This document shows, one piece after another, positions 16,482-25,924 of a DNA stretch of 43,459 nt (positions are counted from its first letter, which is position 1; each line of letters starts with the position of its first letter). The notes under the pieces were generated by a model that saw only the letters and a list, made by a program, of their open reading frames with translations, had not been told where the DNA came from and did no database searches. A program made the translations under genes and the position numbers. Where the stretch lies: assembly GCA_009692465.1 (NCBI GenBank), contig SHZD01000025.1, forward strand, positions 1-43,459, in the 5' to 3' direction. This stretch comes from Myxococcales bacterium (lineage in GTDB: Bacteria; Myxococcota_A; UBA9042).

Positions 16482-18773
16482 TCAATCGCCAAAGCGTTGC
16501 CGGGCTTGGTCTTTCCACTCGTCGGGCCAGTAATAGAAGCCCTCACAGGCCGTCGACATCAGGCACGTCTTGCACTTGTCTTCGTGGCGGCGCCGGCTTT
16601 GTAAATAGTCAAAAAGATTCACATCGTCCATGGTCACAAAGATCATGTGCCGCTGTAGCTTGCCAATATCCGACAAGCCGTATTCTTCGTAATTTGGCAG
16701 AAAACACAGCGGCAAGTTGATGACCTGAAAGCGAATTTTGTCGCCAAACTTGTCAATCAATTGCATAACCAAGCGCGCCGCTTCGGCCGGATCGGGCTGG
16801 CAATCGGCGCTGGCGCGGCCAAACGGGGTCAGAAACTGCACATTGCACAGCTTGACGCCCAGATCGACCAGCAACTGCCCGTATTCCATCAGCACTGGCG
16901 TATTGATCTTGGTCAAAGTGACGTTGACCCCAAATTCGACATGCAGGCGGTCACACAGCGGTCGGGCGTTGGCAATGCCGGCGATGGTCTGCTTGAAGGC
17001 GCCCTTGGCTTGGACGTTTTCTTCGTGAACGGCCTCGTTGGGGCCGTGCAGCGACACCAAAAGCGAAGTCAGCCCCGAGCGCACCACTTTTTCCGCATTG
17101 CGCGGCAGCGCCATCATCCGGCCGTTGGTGGTCAGGTTGATCTGTTGGTAGCCCAGTGACTTAGCGGCGCCGATCAACTCAAACAAGTGCGGATTAGTCG
17201 TCGGTTCGCCGCCGTCGAAATCGCACAGATCGAAGCCTTGTTCGCGGCGCTGGCGCAAAAAGCCGATCTGTTTTTCGGTATCGCCATGCCAGTCGCTGCG
17301 GTTGCCGGTGGCGCAAAATACGCAGTGGTTGTTGCAGACGTAGGTGGTGTTCATGATGACCTTGCGCGGTCGCCACATCTGCAATTTCGTTTCAAAAACT
17401 CGCTTGGCCGCCCACAAATCGGCCGGAGTCCAATCGACGCCCTTGAGCACCGGCTTGCCCTGAAAAAGGGGTCCAATATCGCGATCTTCGCGACTGGTCC
17501 ACAAATTGCTGGCGGTGGCGGTCTTGTGCAATTCGGTACCCAAGATCGGGGTGGCAAACTGCAACAACGGCTCGGCGCCCAGACCCTCGTACAATTGCCA
17601 CGCCGTCTGGAGCGTATTGAGAATTTCCAGCCGAGTTTCCGTCGGTTGGCCAATCATCCAATGGACCACCAGCCGCAAACCCGCTTGCTGACACCATTTG
17701 GCGACCCGCTCGGTGGCATCGAGATCAAAACGCTTGCCGATCACGTCGTTGGCAATGCGCTCGTTGGCCGACTCCGCTGAAATCGACAGCACCGGGGTCC
17801 GCAACGCTAAGCGCGCCACTTGAGCGTGACTGAGGCGATCGGCGCGCATGCCGTTGGGAAAATCCAGTTGCAGATCATACTTCTCGGCGACATCAAGCAA
17901 GGCGTCGAAGTGGCCCGCGTGAACATTGACCAGCTCGTCCAGCACCACCCACCGGCGTACCCCAAACGATTCGCGCAGCAGCTTGGCGTGGGCGTCGAGT
18001 TGCTCGGGGCTGTGGCGGCGGTAGGCCTTGCCTTGCTCGCCTGCGCGACTCCACGGGTTGGAGGTGCAAAAGTTGCACTTGTAGACACAGCCGCGGCTGG
18101 TCTTGACCGCCATCAGCGGCGGGTCCAGCGCAAAAATCTCTTGTTTATGGCGGGCCTTAGCGACGCGGCCCACAAATTTCTGAAAACTGGCGATGTCCAC
18201 CAAGTCGTAGGCGGGCAACGGCGTGTCGTGCAAACTTTCGGCCTGCGGCGCGCCGATGGTCAAGCGCTCGGCCGGCTGGGAGCCCGCCGCCAACTGCGCC
18301 ACCAACTGCGGCAAGGCGTCGTCGGACTCGTACTTGCAGCCCCAATCGAGGTGCAGATCGTCGAGCTCGGGCACGCCCCATTCGATGTAGTGCATCCCGC
18401 CGACGTCGCAATCGGCCAACACCAGCGGCACGGTCGGATAGCGCAGGCGCAGGTGATCGGCGAGCTTGCGCAGTTCGGCGGCAGCCGGTCGAGCGCGCAG
18501 CCACGGGCTGTGGCCGATAACCACCACCTCCGGCGCCACTTCTGGCAGCTTGGCGAGCAGACCAGACAGGGGGATCCCCAGTCGAATCATGCCGTTGGAC
18601 TCAGAAATCAGCCCGGACGACGGCTGGCACAAGGCGTCGAGCACCTGCACACTGTGACCGGCGGCGCGCAAACAGGCGGCGGCTTGCCACAGACCCAGCG
18701 AGGCAAAGTAGGGATAGTCAATGAAATCGCCGTGCAAAAGCAGGGGCGGCTGCACGAGCAGGACTTGTGGCAC
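16482..18773 (-). CDS. Double radical-SAM protein with N-terminal B12-binding-like domain
   Basis: A 763-aa protein; GTG start at 18773 with AAGGA at good spacing. Residues 1-~180 resemble a cobalamin-binding Rossmann domain (VLLVQPPLLL; SLGLWQAAACLRAAGHSVQVLD). A first radical SAM domain has C229-x3-C233-x2-C236 (GCVYKCNFC). A second, complete radical SAM domain begins near 474 with C480-x3-C484-x2-C487 (YVCNNHCVFC), followed by FDGGEPTTNPHL and INLTTNGRMM, a class typical of peptide or small-molecule modifying enzymes. The C-terminus (~737-750) has CKTC and a further cysteine, a possible extra Fe-S site. Such two-barrel proteins are rare and the substrate is unknown. It lies downstream of the M20 peptidase on the same strand, 138 bp apart. 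Confidence 0.82.
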   Translation of the reverse strand: MPQVLLVQPPLLLHGDFIDYPYFASLGLWQAAACLRAAGHSVQVLDALCQPSSGLISESNGMIRLGIPLSGLLAKLPEVAPEVVVIGHSPWLRARPAAAELRKLADHLRLRYPTVPLVLADCDVGGMHYIEWGVPELDDLHLDWGCKYESDDALPQLVAQLAAGSQPAERLTIGAPQAESLHDTPLPAYDLVDIASFQKFVGRVAKARHKQEIFALDPPLMAVKTSRGCVYKCNFCTSNPWSRAGEQGKAYRRHSPEQLDAHAKLLRESFGVRRWVVLDELVNVHAGHFDALLDVAEKYDLQLDFPNGMRADRLSHAQVARLALRTPVLSISAESANERIANDVIGKRFDLDATERVAKWCQQAGLRLVVHWMIGQPTETRLEILNTLQTAWQLYEGLGAEPLLQFATPILGTELHKTATASNLWTSREDRDIGPLFQGKPVLKGVDWTPADLWAAKRVFETKLQMWRPRKVIMNTTYVCNNHCVFCATGNRSDWHGDTEKQIGFLRQRREQGFDLCDFDGGEPTTNPHLFELIGAAKSLGYQQINLTTNGRMMALPRNAEKVVRSGLTSLLVSLHGPNEAVHEENVQAKGAFKQTIAGIANARPLCDRLHVEFGVNVTLTKINTPVLMEYGQLLVDLGVKLCNVQFLTPFGRASADCQPDPAEAARLVMQLIDKFGDKIRFQVINLPLCFLPNYEEYGLSDIGKLQRHMIFVTMDDVNLFDYLQSRRRHEDKCKTCLMSTACEGFYYWPDEWKDQARQRFGD

Positions 18774-18911
18774 GAAATCCTTGCAGGCGGCGACCGCAGG
18801 GGCGAGACGGGCGCGCGAAAGTCAGTATCCGCACCAAGGGCGGTGGGGGCAAGCGCGCAGTGCAAATGCGACTCGTTTTCCGGTGTTTATCGGCGACGGC
18901 CGCCATTGTGA

Positions 18912-20075
18912 TTAGTTGACTTCGCCGCGCTCCGGCTTGTAGGCCAGCAAGGCCAAAGCGACCAATTTAGCGCGCTCGACCACGCTATGACGCTGGATTC
19001 GCTCGTCAAACGTATGCGGCTTTTCGCCGACTGGTCCTAAGCCATCGATGGTCGGGATGCCTAGTGCCGCGGTAAAATTGGCGTCGGAACCGCCGCCGGT
19101 GTCTTCGGCGCCTAGCGCTATGCCATGATCGTCAGCGATGCGCTGAAAATGGGCAATCAGCTTGTCGCAGACTGGGTTGCGTGGCCACGGTGGCCGACCG
19201 ACCCCGCCAATGACTTCGACTGCGGCACCGACGACGGGCGGTTGCGAGCAGATGCTGGCCACTGCGGACTCGATGCGCGCGCCTTCGTCGACGGTCAGCA
19301 CCCGCACGTCGATCTCCGCTTTGGCATGGTCTGGGACAATGTTGCGCTTGGTGCCGCCCTTGACCACCCCGACGTTGACGGTGGTGCCCTTGGCCGGGTC
19401 GCCCAATGCCGAAATTTCCAAAATAATCTTGGCCAAACCGACGATCGCATTGACCCCTGAGCTGTGGTCCATGCCGGCGTGGGCGCTTTTGCCGTGGACG
19501 GTGACGAAAAAGCGGCCAACGCCAGCCCGCGATCGCACCACGGCGCCAGAGCGGCGGCCAATTTCGAAGTCGAGGCAAATGTCGCGGCCGACTGCGCAGG
19601 TTTCGATCAGATCGCGCGACGTCGGCGACTGGATTTCCTCGTCAGCGTTGTGGCAGCACAACCAATCGAAATCGCCCAGTTTGCCGACATGCAAAAGAGC
19701 GTCCAACGCGGCCTGCACCACCACCAAGCCGCCCTTCATGTCGCCAACGCCGGGACCGCACAAGTAGGGCCCTTGTTCGCTAAAGGTCTGAAATTCACTA
19801 GTAGAATCGTAAACGGTGTCAAAATGACCCAAAATCAGGATCCTGGGCGCATCCGCCTTGTGAGCCGGGCGGCGCGCCACCAAGTGAGTCATGGCCCCGG
19901 CGCAGGCGATGCGCTCGCAGGCGAACCCCAGCGACTTGTAGGTAGTCTCAAGTAATTCTAAGACTTTGTCGCGACCGGCTGGGTTATCCAGGCCACTGTT
20001 GATGTCGACCAGCGTGCGCAGGCGCTGCAGGTAGGTCGCCTCGCGGCGTTCTAGAAAGAACACGATTTCGTTCAC
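18912..20075 (-). CDS. M20 family carboxypeptidase (glutamate carboxypeptidase/CPG2-like)
   Basis: A 387-aa protein; GTG start at 20075 with GGAG six bases upstream (the longer open frame above it is not translated, judging by composition). Metal and catalytic motifs are complete: H84-x-D86 (GHFDTVYD), D112 in GVGDMKGG, the catalytic pair in NADEE (~146), DFEIG (~170) and the last histidine in PHTFDE near the end. The dimerisation 'lid' domain lies in between (VHGKSAHAG). By family it removes a C-terminal Glu or similar residue from a peptide or folate-like substrate using two zinc ions. It sits between YaeQ and the double radical SAM enzyme; co-transcription is plausible but unproven. Confidence 0.88.
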   Translation of the reverse strand: MNEIVFFLERREATYLQRLRTLVDINSGLDNPAGRDKVLELLETTYKSLGFACERIACAGAMTHLVARRPAHKADAPRILILGHFDTVYDSTSEFQTFSEQGPYLCGPGVGDMKGGLVVVQAALDALLHVGKLGDFDWLCCHNADEEIQSPTSRDLIETCAVGRDICLDFEIGRRSGAVVRSRAGVGRFFVTVHGKSAHAGMDHSSGVNAIVGLAKIILEISALGDPAKGTTVNVGVVKGGTKRNIVPDHAKAEIDVRVLTVDEGARIESAVASICSQPPVVGAAVEVIGGVGRPPWPRNPVCDKLIAHFQRIADDHGIALGAEDTGGGSDANFTAALGIPTIDGLGPVGEKPHTFDERIQRHSVVERAKLVALALLAYKPERGEVN

Positions 20076-20133
20076 AGCAGCTCCGGTGGGTGCGTTTGCA
20101 CCAGGGCCAAGCCAAAAGTGGGTGCCGAGGCCG

Positions 20134-20697
20134 TCACTGCAGCGCAATACGCTCCAGCACACACTGCTCAGTATGCCCGTCGCAATCCAAATACAGGGTG
20201 CCGTCACTGAGCGTCGCCGACCAGTCCATGTTGCGGCGACCATGGCCTTCCAGCCAACCGACAAAGGCCGGATCGACGCAGTAGACTTCGATGAGTTCCA
20301 GATGGCGCGGACGCTCGGCCAGCACCTGTTTGCGAAAGGTCTGCGCCTCGCTTGGATCAGCAAACAAGGCGATAAAGCGCGCCGTTTTCGACCGACCCAA
20401 CGCCTTGCACAAGCGTTTGAGCGGAGGCAAGCCGCATTCGATCCACAGCGCCAATTGCCCAGTCAGGTCCAGCGCCAGCAGATCTGGCTGGTTTTGATCG
20501 AGCCAACCTTGGCCGTCGCGCAGCAGTTCGTCGTAAAACCACACCCACGCCAAAAACCGCAGCAGCACATGCTGGTCCGGTTCGTCGGGAAACTGGGCCA
20601 TCGCCACGGTGCGCTGGGCGTAGACCCCACGGTCCAGATCGCTTAGCGACAGGCGAATTTGGCAGCGAAAAGGTGTGGACACGGCAAGAACCTGCAT
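20134..20697 (-). CDS. yaeQ: YaeQ family protein
   Basis: A 187-aa protein from ATG 20697; the longer upstream open frame is not supported. It follows the YaeQ fold of a compact PD-(D/E)XK-like protein: RCQIRLSLSDLDRGVYA at the start, FPDEPDQHVLLRFLAWVW, then QPDLLALDLTGQLALWIECG, PPLKRLCKALGRS and the C-terminal SATLSDGTLYLD. YaeQ homologues are found in many Gram-negative bacteria; a nuclease-like fold is known, but no firm function. It is first of the minus-strand trio with the M20 peptidase (58 bp away) and the radical SAM gene, and divergent from XerC/D. Confidence 0.85.
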   Translation of the reverse strand: MQVLAVSTPFRCQIRLSLSDLDRGVYAQRTVAMAQFPDEPDQHVLLRFLAWVWFYDELLRDGQGWLDQNQPDLLALDLTGQLALWIECGLPPLKRLCKALGRSKTARFIALFADPSEAQTFRKQVLAERPRHLELIEVYCVDPAFVGWLEGHGRRNMDWSATLSDGTLYLDCDGHTEQCVLERIALQ

Positions 20698-20931
20698 CGG
20701 GGTAAAGACCTGCACGCGGACTGGGCGAGCCAAAATCAGGATCGCCGCGAGTCCTCTGCGGGGTCGCGGTCCTGCAATCGCCACCAGACTCTGGCGCGCG
20801 CGCGATGGTAGCAGATTGGTGTGGTTTAAGCAGCCTTTTAGTAGGTTGGGGGAGATCAGGGAGCAAGGCGACGGCTGGGTTGGTGGCCTCATTGCAGCGA
20901 AAAAATCGACAAGCGACCCGCCCGCGGCACA

Positions 20932-21966
20932 ATGGCGGCCATGGACGCTACACCCTCCCCAGCCATTCAACCTCGCGAAATCCAAGGCATCTCCACCAAG
21001 AAAACCGCCCAACGTGATGCGGTGGCGGCGTTCTTGGAAGCGCTGGTGGTCGAGCGCCACCTGAGCGAACACTCGGTGCGGGCCTACCGGATTGACCTGT
21101 CCCATTTTGCCGATTTCATGAAACAGCGGCACATCGCGGCCGAAAACGCCCAACGCGACGACCTGCACGACTACGCCGAATCGCTGTACGACGCGCTGGC
21201 GCCCAGTTCAGTGGCACGGCGGCTGAGCGCTTTGCGGACATTTTATAAGTTTTTGATGCAGTTGGGCTGGGCACCCAGCAGTCCACTCGAAGGCCTCAAG
21301 GGTCCGCGCCAGCGCAAGTCGCTGCCGAAAATGCTTAGTGTCGATGAAATTATTATGTTGTTGTCTAAACCGCTGCAAGGAGACGACGGCGACCCGCTGC
21401 TGCAACTGCGCGACGTGGCGATTTTGGAACTGATGTACGGCGCGGGGCTGCGCGTCTCAGAACTCGTTGATCTCGATGTGATCCATGCCCGCGACGGCGA
21501 GCGGCTGTTGCGGGTGCGCGGCAAGGGCAAGAAGACCCGCATCGTCCCGTACGGCACCAAGGCGCAGGCGGCGCTGCACATCTGGCTGCCGGCGCGGCGG
21601 CAATTGCTGGAGCGCGGGGTGCAAAGCGGTTCGCTGCCGGCGCCCAAACGCGGCGATGCCGAGCGGGCGTTGTTCTTGAACTGGCGCGGTTCACGGTTGT
21701 CGACGCGCTCAGTGGCGCGGATGCTGGAAAAACGCTGTCTTATGGCTGGTTTGCACAAGACCATCAATCCCCATGCGCTGCGCCATTCTTTTGCCACCCA
21801 CTTGCTGGACGCTGGCAGCGATGTGCGCGAAGTGCAAGAATTGCTTGGCCATGCTCGCCTTTCGACCACCCAGCGCTATACCCACGCCTCGACAGCGCAC
21901 TTGATGCGGGTCTACGACAAGGCCCATCCGCACGCCAAGCTGCCCACAACCTCAAGTAATCCATGA
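20932..21966 (+). CDS. xerC: Tyrosine recombinase XerC/XerD
   Basis: A 344-aa protein, typical for Xer plus a ~25-residue N-terminal extension. The SAM-like N-terminal core-binding domain is followed by the catalytic domain with R174 (GAGLRVSEL), the lysine of GKGKK (~198-201), H281-x2-R284 (HALRHSFATHLL), H307 (LGHARLSTTQ) and nucleophile Y316. By family it resolves chromosome dimers at dif with a partner recombinase near FtsK. No dif-like site can be placed here and there are no integrase-associated genes, so a housekeeping Xer is more likely than a mobile integrase. Whether it is C or D cannot be told. The stop overlaps the next gene's start as ATGA. Confidence 0.88.
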   Translation: MAAMDATPSPAIQPREIQGISTKKTAQRDAVAAFLEALVVERHLSEHSVRAYRIDLSHFADFMKQRHIAAENAQRDDLHDYAESLYDALAPSSVARRLSALRTFYKFLMQLGWAPSSPLEGLKGPRQRKSLPKMLSVDEIIMLLSKPLQGDDGDPLLQLRDVAILELMYGAGLRVSELVDLDVIHARDGERLLRVRGKGKKTRIVPYGTKAQAALHIWLPARRQLLERGVQSGSLPAPKRGDAERALFLNWRGSRLSTRSVARMLEKRCLMAGLHKTINPHALRHSFATHLLDAGSDVREVQELLGHARLSTTQRYTHASTAHLMRVYDKAHPHAKLPTTSSNP

Positions 21967-23291
21967 GTTGCACTCCATATCAGCCAGCCACGGCGGCTTG
22001 GGCTCTGGCGTGCGCAGTGCTGGCGCTGCCCGCTGCTGGCTACGCCGACACCCACGGCTGGCGCCTGTCGAGCGGTGTCGATGTCGGCACCACTTGGCTG
22101 GGCGCCGACGGTTTTGTCGACACCAGCCCGTGGCTAGCGTTTGCCGGTGGGCCGATTCAATGGGGAGTGGGCGCGCCGTTGCGCTTTCGGGTGCTCGATG
22201 GTCAACCCGCTGACAGCTGCCATACCCCCGGCTTGCGCTGCGAAGACTGGGACGAACCCGGCGATTTTGGCCGCCTGTTGCGTTACCTTGACTGGGACGG
22301 TTGGTCCGGCGATGTTAAGGTTCATCTAGGCGATATTACCGGTGTTTCGCTTGGGCATGGCGAACTCATCTACCGGTACTACAATAACCTGCTGCTCGAT
22401 TCGTGGCAGACCGGGGCGGTGATCGATGTGCAGCGGCCGGACTGGGGCCTGAGTGCACTGGTGGGCGACGTGATGCGCTGGGATCTGGTGGGTCTGCGGG
22501 CTTGGGGTCGGCCGGTGCCCAGCGGCTACTGGAGGCGTCTGCGCTTTGGCCTGCAGGCCGCCATGGACCGCGCAATCACGGCCAGCACTGGTCAACAGGG
22601 CCCAACGACCCGCAGTGAGGGCCCGTGGCAGGTGGACGCGCCCTTGCTCGCCACGGATCTGTCGCTGGTGGCGTGGGGCGACGACCAGCGCGCCCTTACG
22701 CTGTTCGTATCGCTGTCGGGCCACCTGCCCGACAGTTTGGCCGTCCACAGCGGGATGGGCTGGCATCGGCGCGGCGATCTAGCGGTCGCTCTGCAGCTCG
22801 AAGGCCGACTGCTGGCGCCCCTCGCTAGCGGTGGTTCGCTGTACGTCCCCGGCTGGTTTGGACCGCTGTACGAATTGGACAGCCGCAGCCTGCGCAGCGA
22901 TGTCGCGGGCAACGCGGCCCTGCGCACCGCCGCCACCTTGGGCGCGCGGGGATCGCTGGACGTGACCCGCGCCCGCAAATTTCGGCTGGTGATGGTCGCT
23001 GATTGGTTGGCCGACCGGCGGCTGGACACGCTAGTGTGGCTGCAAACCGACGCTGAGCGATCGCTGACTTTGCACGCCATGCTGGCCAACCGCTGGACCG
23101 CTCAGGCTGCCGATCAACCCCTGCGGTGGACGGGCAGTGTGATGGCGCGGTTGCGCGTTCAGGGCCCGTGGTATGCGTCACTGTCCGCCGGCCGCAAGTG
23201 GCGGGTGCGCCAACCGAACGAAACCGACCACTCACCGCTGTACACCGAAGCGGAATTTCGGCTGGCGGTAGGGGCAAATTGGCAATTCTAG
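21963..23291 (+). CDS. Exported outer-membrane beta-barrel protein, unknown
   Basis: A 442-aa protein whose start overlaps the XerC/D stop (ATGA), so it is translationally coupled to the recombinase, a curious pairing. The signal peptide (AWALACAVLALPAAGYADT) is followed by alternating strands, with LGDITGVSLGHGELIYRYYNN resembling one strand pair, many Trp/Tyr residues at strand ends and a terminal Phe (ANWQF), typical of barrel proteins. No similarity to a named family is recognised. Two cysteines (CHTPGLRCEDW) may form a disulfide. Confidence 0.7.
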   Translation: MSCTPYQPATAAWALACAVLALPAAGYADTHGWRLSSGVDVGTTWLGADGFVDTSPWLAFAGGPIQWGVGAPLRFRVLDGQPADSCHTPGLRCEDWDEPGDFGRLLRYLDWDGWSGDVKVHLGDITGVSLGHGELIYRYYNNLLLDSWQTGAVIDVQRPDWGLSALVGDVMRWDLVGLRAWGRPVPSGYWRRLRFGLQAAMDRAITASTGQQGPTTRSEGPWQVDAPLLATDLSLVAWGDDQRALTLFVSLSGHLPDSLAVHSGMGWHRRGDLAVALQLEGRLLAPLASGGSLYVPGWFGPLYELDSRSLRSDVAGNAALRTAATLGARGSLDVTRARKFRLVMVADWLADRRLDTLVWLQTDAERSLTLHAMLANRWTAQAADQPLRWTGSVMARLRVQGPWYASLSAGRKWRVRQPNETDHSPLYTEAEFRLAVGANWQF

Positions 23292-23409
23292 TGAAATTGG
23301 CCCGCCGATACCCCAAGCGCGGAACTGACCACGACTGTTGAGCCAGTCAGGGTCCTGCGCTATTCTGCGCGCCCGTAGCGGCCATTGGCCAGCGGATTGC
23401 GTCGCAACT

Positions 23410-24405
23410 ATGCTCGCTGACTCCACTTTCACTGCCGATAGCGATTCCGTTCTGGAATTGTCGCGCCTGAGCAAGACGTTTCGGGTTGGATTTTGGGCGC
23501 GCCAAGTGCCGGCGGTGCGCGACGTCTCGCTGGTCATGCGTCGCGGCGAGTCGTTGGGCTATCTGGGACCCAACGGCAGCGGCAAAACCACGTCGATCAA
23601 ATGCCTTTTGGCGCTGATTGCCCCCTCGAGTGGCACGGCGCGCATCTTTGGCCGCCCGACGTCGGACCCCTTGGCGCGGGCCCGCATTGGCTATTTGCCC
23701 GAATCGCCGTACTTTTACGACTACCTTACACCGTCAGAAGTGCTTGATTACGTTGGAAAGCTCTACGGGCTTGACGCCGCGACCCGCAAGCAGCGCAGCC
23801 GTCTGTTGCTCGGGCTGGTCGGCCTTGACCTGGACGCCAAGCGACCGTTGCGCGGGTTTTCCAAAGGCATGCTGCAGCGCGTCGGCATTGCCCAAAGTCT
23901 GGTCGCCGATCCCGATTTGTTGATTTGGGATGAACCGCTCTCCGGTCTTGACCCGATGGGCCGCAAAGAAATTCGCGAACTGATGGCCGAACTGCGCCGG
24001 CAGGGCAAAAGCCTGTTTTTCAGCTCGCATGTGCTGACCGATATCGAAGCCCTGTGCGATGCGGTGTGTATTTTGGACCGCGGCGAAGCGGTAGCCCAAG
24101 GAAAGCTTAGTGAATTGCTGGCTAAAGACGCGCTAGAGTCGGAAGCCGTGCTCGATCTGCCGACCGACCCAGCGCCGGCCATCACGGCTTTGCAAGCGAT
24201 TGCCAGCGCATTGGTGACGACAACGGCTAGCGGTCTGCGGGTGGTGTTGCCCACCGCATCCATCGGGCATCTGTGTAAAATTACCTTGGACAATCAGCTG
24301 TCTCTGCGTGAAATCAGCCCCCGGCGCGATTCGCTGGAAGAACTTTTTCTGCGCAAAGCGCTCGCCACCCGCGTCGACGGGCCCGGCGCTGGCGGCGCAG
24401 CATGA
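23410..24405 (+). CDS. ABC-2 type transporter ATP-binding protein
   Basis: A 331-aa protein from ATG 23410; an in-frame TTG at 23338 is not favoured. All ABC motifs are present: Walker A GPNGSGKTT (53-61), Q-loop region, signature LRGFSKGMLQRVGIAQ (~150), Walker B LLIWDEPLSGLDP (~175), and the H-switch SSHVLTDIE. The C-terminal ~100 aa is the accessory domain common in exporters of the NatA/GldA/CcmA type. It powers export by the permease encoded next, with which it overlaps by ATGA (24402-24405). Substrate unknown. Confidence 0.92.
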   Translation: MLADSTFTADSDSVLELSRLSKTFRVGFWARQVPAVRDVSLVMRRGESLGYLGPNGSGKTTSIKCLLALIAPSSGTARIFGRPTSDPLARARIGYLPESPYFYDYLTPSEVLDYVGKLYGLDAATRKQRSRLLLGLVGLDLDAKRPLRGFSKGMLQRVGIAQSLVADPDLLIWDEPLSGLDPMGRKEIRELMAELRRQGKSLFFSSHVLTDIEALCDAVCILDRGEAVAQGKLSELLAKDALESEAVLDLPTDPAPAITALQAIASALVTTTASGLRVVLPTASIGHLCKITLDNQLSLREISPRRDSLEELFLRKALATRVDGPGAGGAA

Positions 24406-25244
24406 AAATTACGACCAGCAATGGCTTGCAGTTGCGCGTTCAAGGACCATGGGCGGCGCTGGTGCGGGTGGCGGCCGTGGCAGCCAATACGTTGCGGGAG
24501 GCGGGTCGGGCCAAGCTTTTTTACGGGGTGCTGGGCGCTGCCGTCCTGTTGCTGGCGTTTTCGCTGGTGCTGAGCGACTTGGCTCTGGTCGACCAAAAAG
24601 CGCGGCTAGTGCAATCCTTTGGCATGGTTGTCATTCCGCTGGTCTGCCTGGTGACGGCGACGTTGCTCGGAGTCGAATTGCTCCACAAGGAAATCGACAA
24701 GAAGACGCTGTATGCCATTTTGCCCAAGCCGGTGCGGCGCAGTGAGTTCCTGATTGGCAAGTACTTGGGTCTGCTGACCTTATTGACTGGGCAGTTAGCG
24801 GTGCTGGTGGTGTGCTGGTGGTCGGTGTTGGTGCTGCGCGGCGGCCAGCTGACGGGGCCGTTGGTGCGCACGTTTGCGCTGGCTCTAGTCGAATTGGTGG
24901 TGGTGACCGCGGTGGCGATGTTTTTTTCGGCGCTGACCCGACCGGTGCTGTCGGGCGTGTTCACGTTGGGCATGGTGCTGGTCGGCCGTTCCAACTACGT
25001 GATTGCCGACCTGTTGGGCGCCAACAAGGGTGTGTTTGCCGAAGTGCCGGCGATGCGCACGCTGGGCAAGCTGCTGGTGGCGGCGGTGCCGGATCTGTCG
25101 ACCTTTGCGGTGGCCGATCCGGTGTTGCACGGCTGGGTGGTGCCGTGGCACTACTTGCTGACCGCCTGCCTGTACGGGGGCAGTTGGGCCTGTGTGTTTC
25201 TGGTCGGGGCGGTGATTCTGTTTGAGCGCCGGGATTTCACGTGA
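24402..25244 (+). CDS. ABC-2 type transporter permease
   Basis: A 280-aa integral membrane protein with about six hydrophobic helices (for example AKLFYGVLGAAVLLLAFSLVL, FGMVVIPLVCLVTATLLGVEL). The HKEIDKKTLYAILPKPVRRSEFLIGKYLG loop is the standard ABC-2 coupling region between helices 2 and 3. It overlaps the ATP-binding gene (ATGA) and the following gene (GTGA), so the three form one translationally coupled operon. The family exports drugs, polysaccharides or natural products, or maintains multi-heme or gliding complexes; the substrate cannot be told. Confidence 0.88.
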   Translation: MKITTSNGLQLRVQGPWAALVRVAAVAANTLREAGRAKLFYGVLGAAVLLLAFSLVLSDLALVDQKARLVQSFGMVVIPLVCLVTATLLGVELLHKEIDKKTLYAILPKPVRRSEFLIGKYLGLLTLLTGQLAVLVVCWWSVLVLRGGQLTGPLVRTFALALVELVVVTAVAMFFSALTRPVLSGVFTLGMVLVGRSNYVIADLLGANKGVFAEVPAMRTLGKLLVAAVPDLSTFAVADPVLHGWVVPWHYLLTACLYGGSWACVFLVGAVILFERRDFT

Positions 25245-25924
25245 CAGAACCTGCAACGCAAGCCGATGTGGCGGGGCGGGGCTGGCCCAGTTGGCTGTGG
25301 CCGGCGCTTGCCGTGACCGTAATTCTGGCCTCCCTTGCCGTGCGGTCCACGATCGAGCAACGCCAAAGCTATGCGCGCGCGGTCGCCTTGGAGACCGCCG
25401 GCGACCTGTGGCGCGCCGTCGATGAATACCGATGGGCGCTGCGCTGGTATACGCCGTGGGGCCCCGATCACGGCGACGCCGCCCAAGCACTGCGCGATCT
25501 GGGTCACCGCCACGCCGCCGCCGACCCGGAACTGGCGGTGCAAGCCTTGGACAATCTGCGCTCGGGTCTGATCGCCGGGCGCTCGCTGTGGCAGCCGCGC
25601 GCCGATTTGGTGGCGATGTGCAGCGAACAACTGCCGCCCTTGTTGTTGCGAGTGGCCGAGCGGCGCGGCGATCCGCGGGCGGTGGGGCCAGCTAAAACGG
25701 CGTTCTTGGCCCAACTGACGGCGGCCTACGCGCGGCCGGTCGGGGTCGGGCCGTTGACCTCCGCGGCGGTGGCCTTGGGCTTTGTGCTGTGGATCACTGG
25801 GATTGTGCTCGCCGTGCGCCGCGGAGTCGACGCTGCCGGCCGCTGGCTACCAAGCGGTTGGCGCTGGCTGGGCGCTTCGACCACGGGATTTGCGGTTTGG
25901 GCGCTGGCGATGTGGTTAGGTTGA
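25241..25924 (+). CDS. Membrane protein of the ABC exporter operon, unknown
   Basis: A 227-aa protein, GTG start overlapping the permease stop (GTGA). One N-terminal helix (WLWPALAVTVILASLAVRS), a ~140-residue periplasmic or cytoplasmic helical middle that looks TPR-like (ALETAGDLWRAVDEYRWALRWY), and two C-terminal helices (AVALGFVLWITGIVLAV, GFAVWALAMWLG). It is probably an accessory component of the ABC transporter. No family is recognised. Its TGA stop is the first three bases of element C2a. Confidence 0.6.
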   Translation: MTEPATQADVAGRGWPSWLWPALAVTVILASLAVRSTIEQRQSYARAVALETAGDLWRAVDEYRWALRWYTPWGPDHGDAAQALRDLGHRHAAADPELAVQALDNLRSGLIAGRSLWQPRADLVAMCSEQLPPLLLRVAERRGDPRAVGPAKTAFLAQLTAAYARPVGVGPLTSAAVALGFVLWITGIVLAVRRGVDAAGRWLPSGWRWLGASTTGFAVWALAMWLG

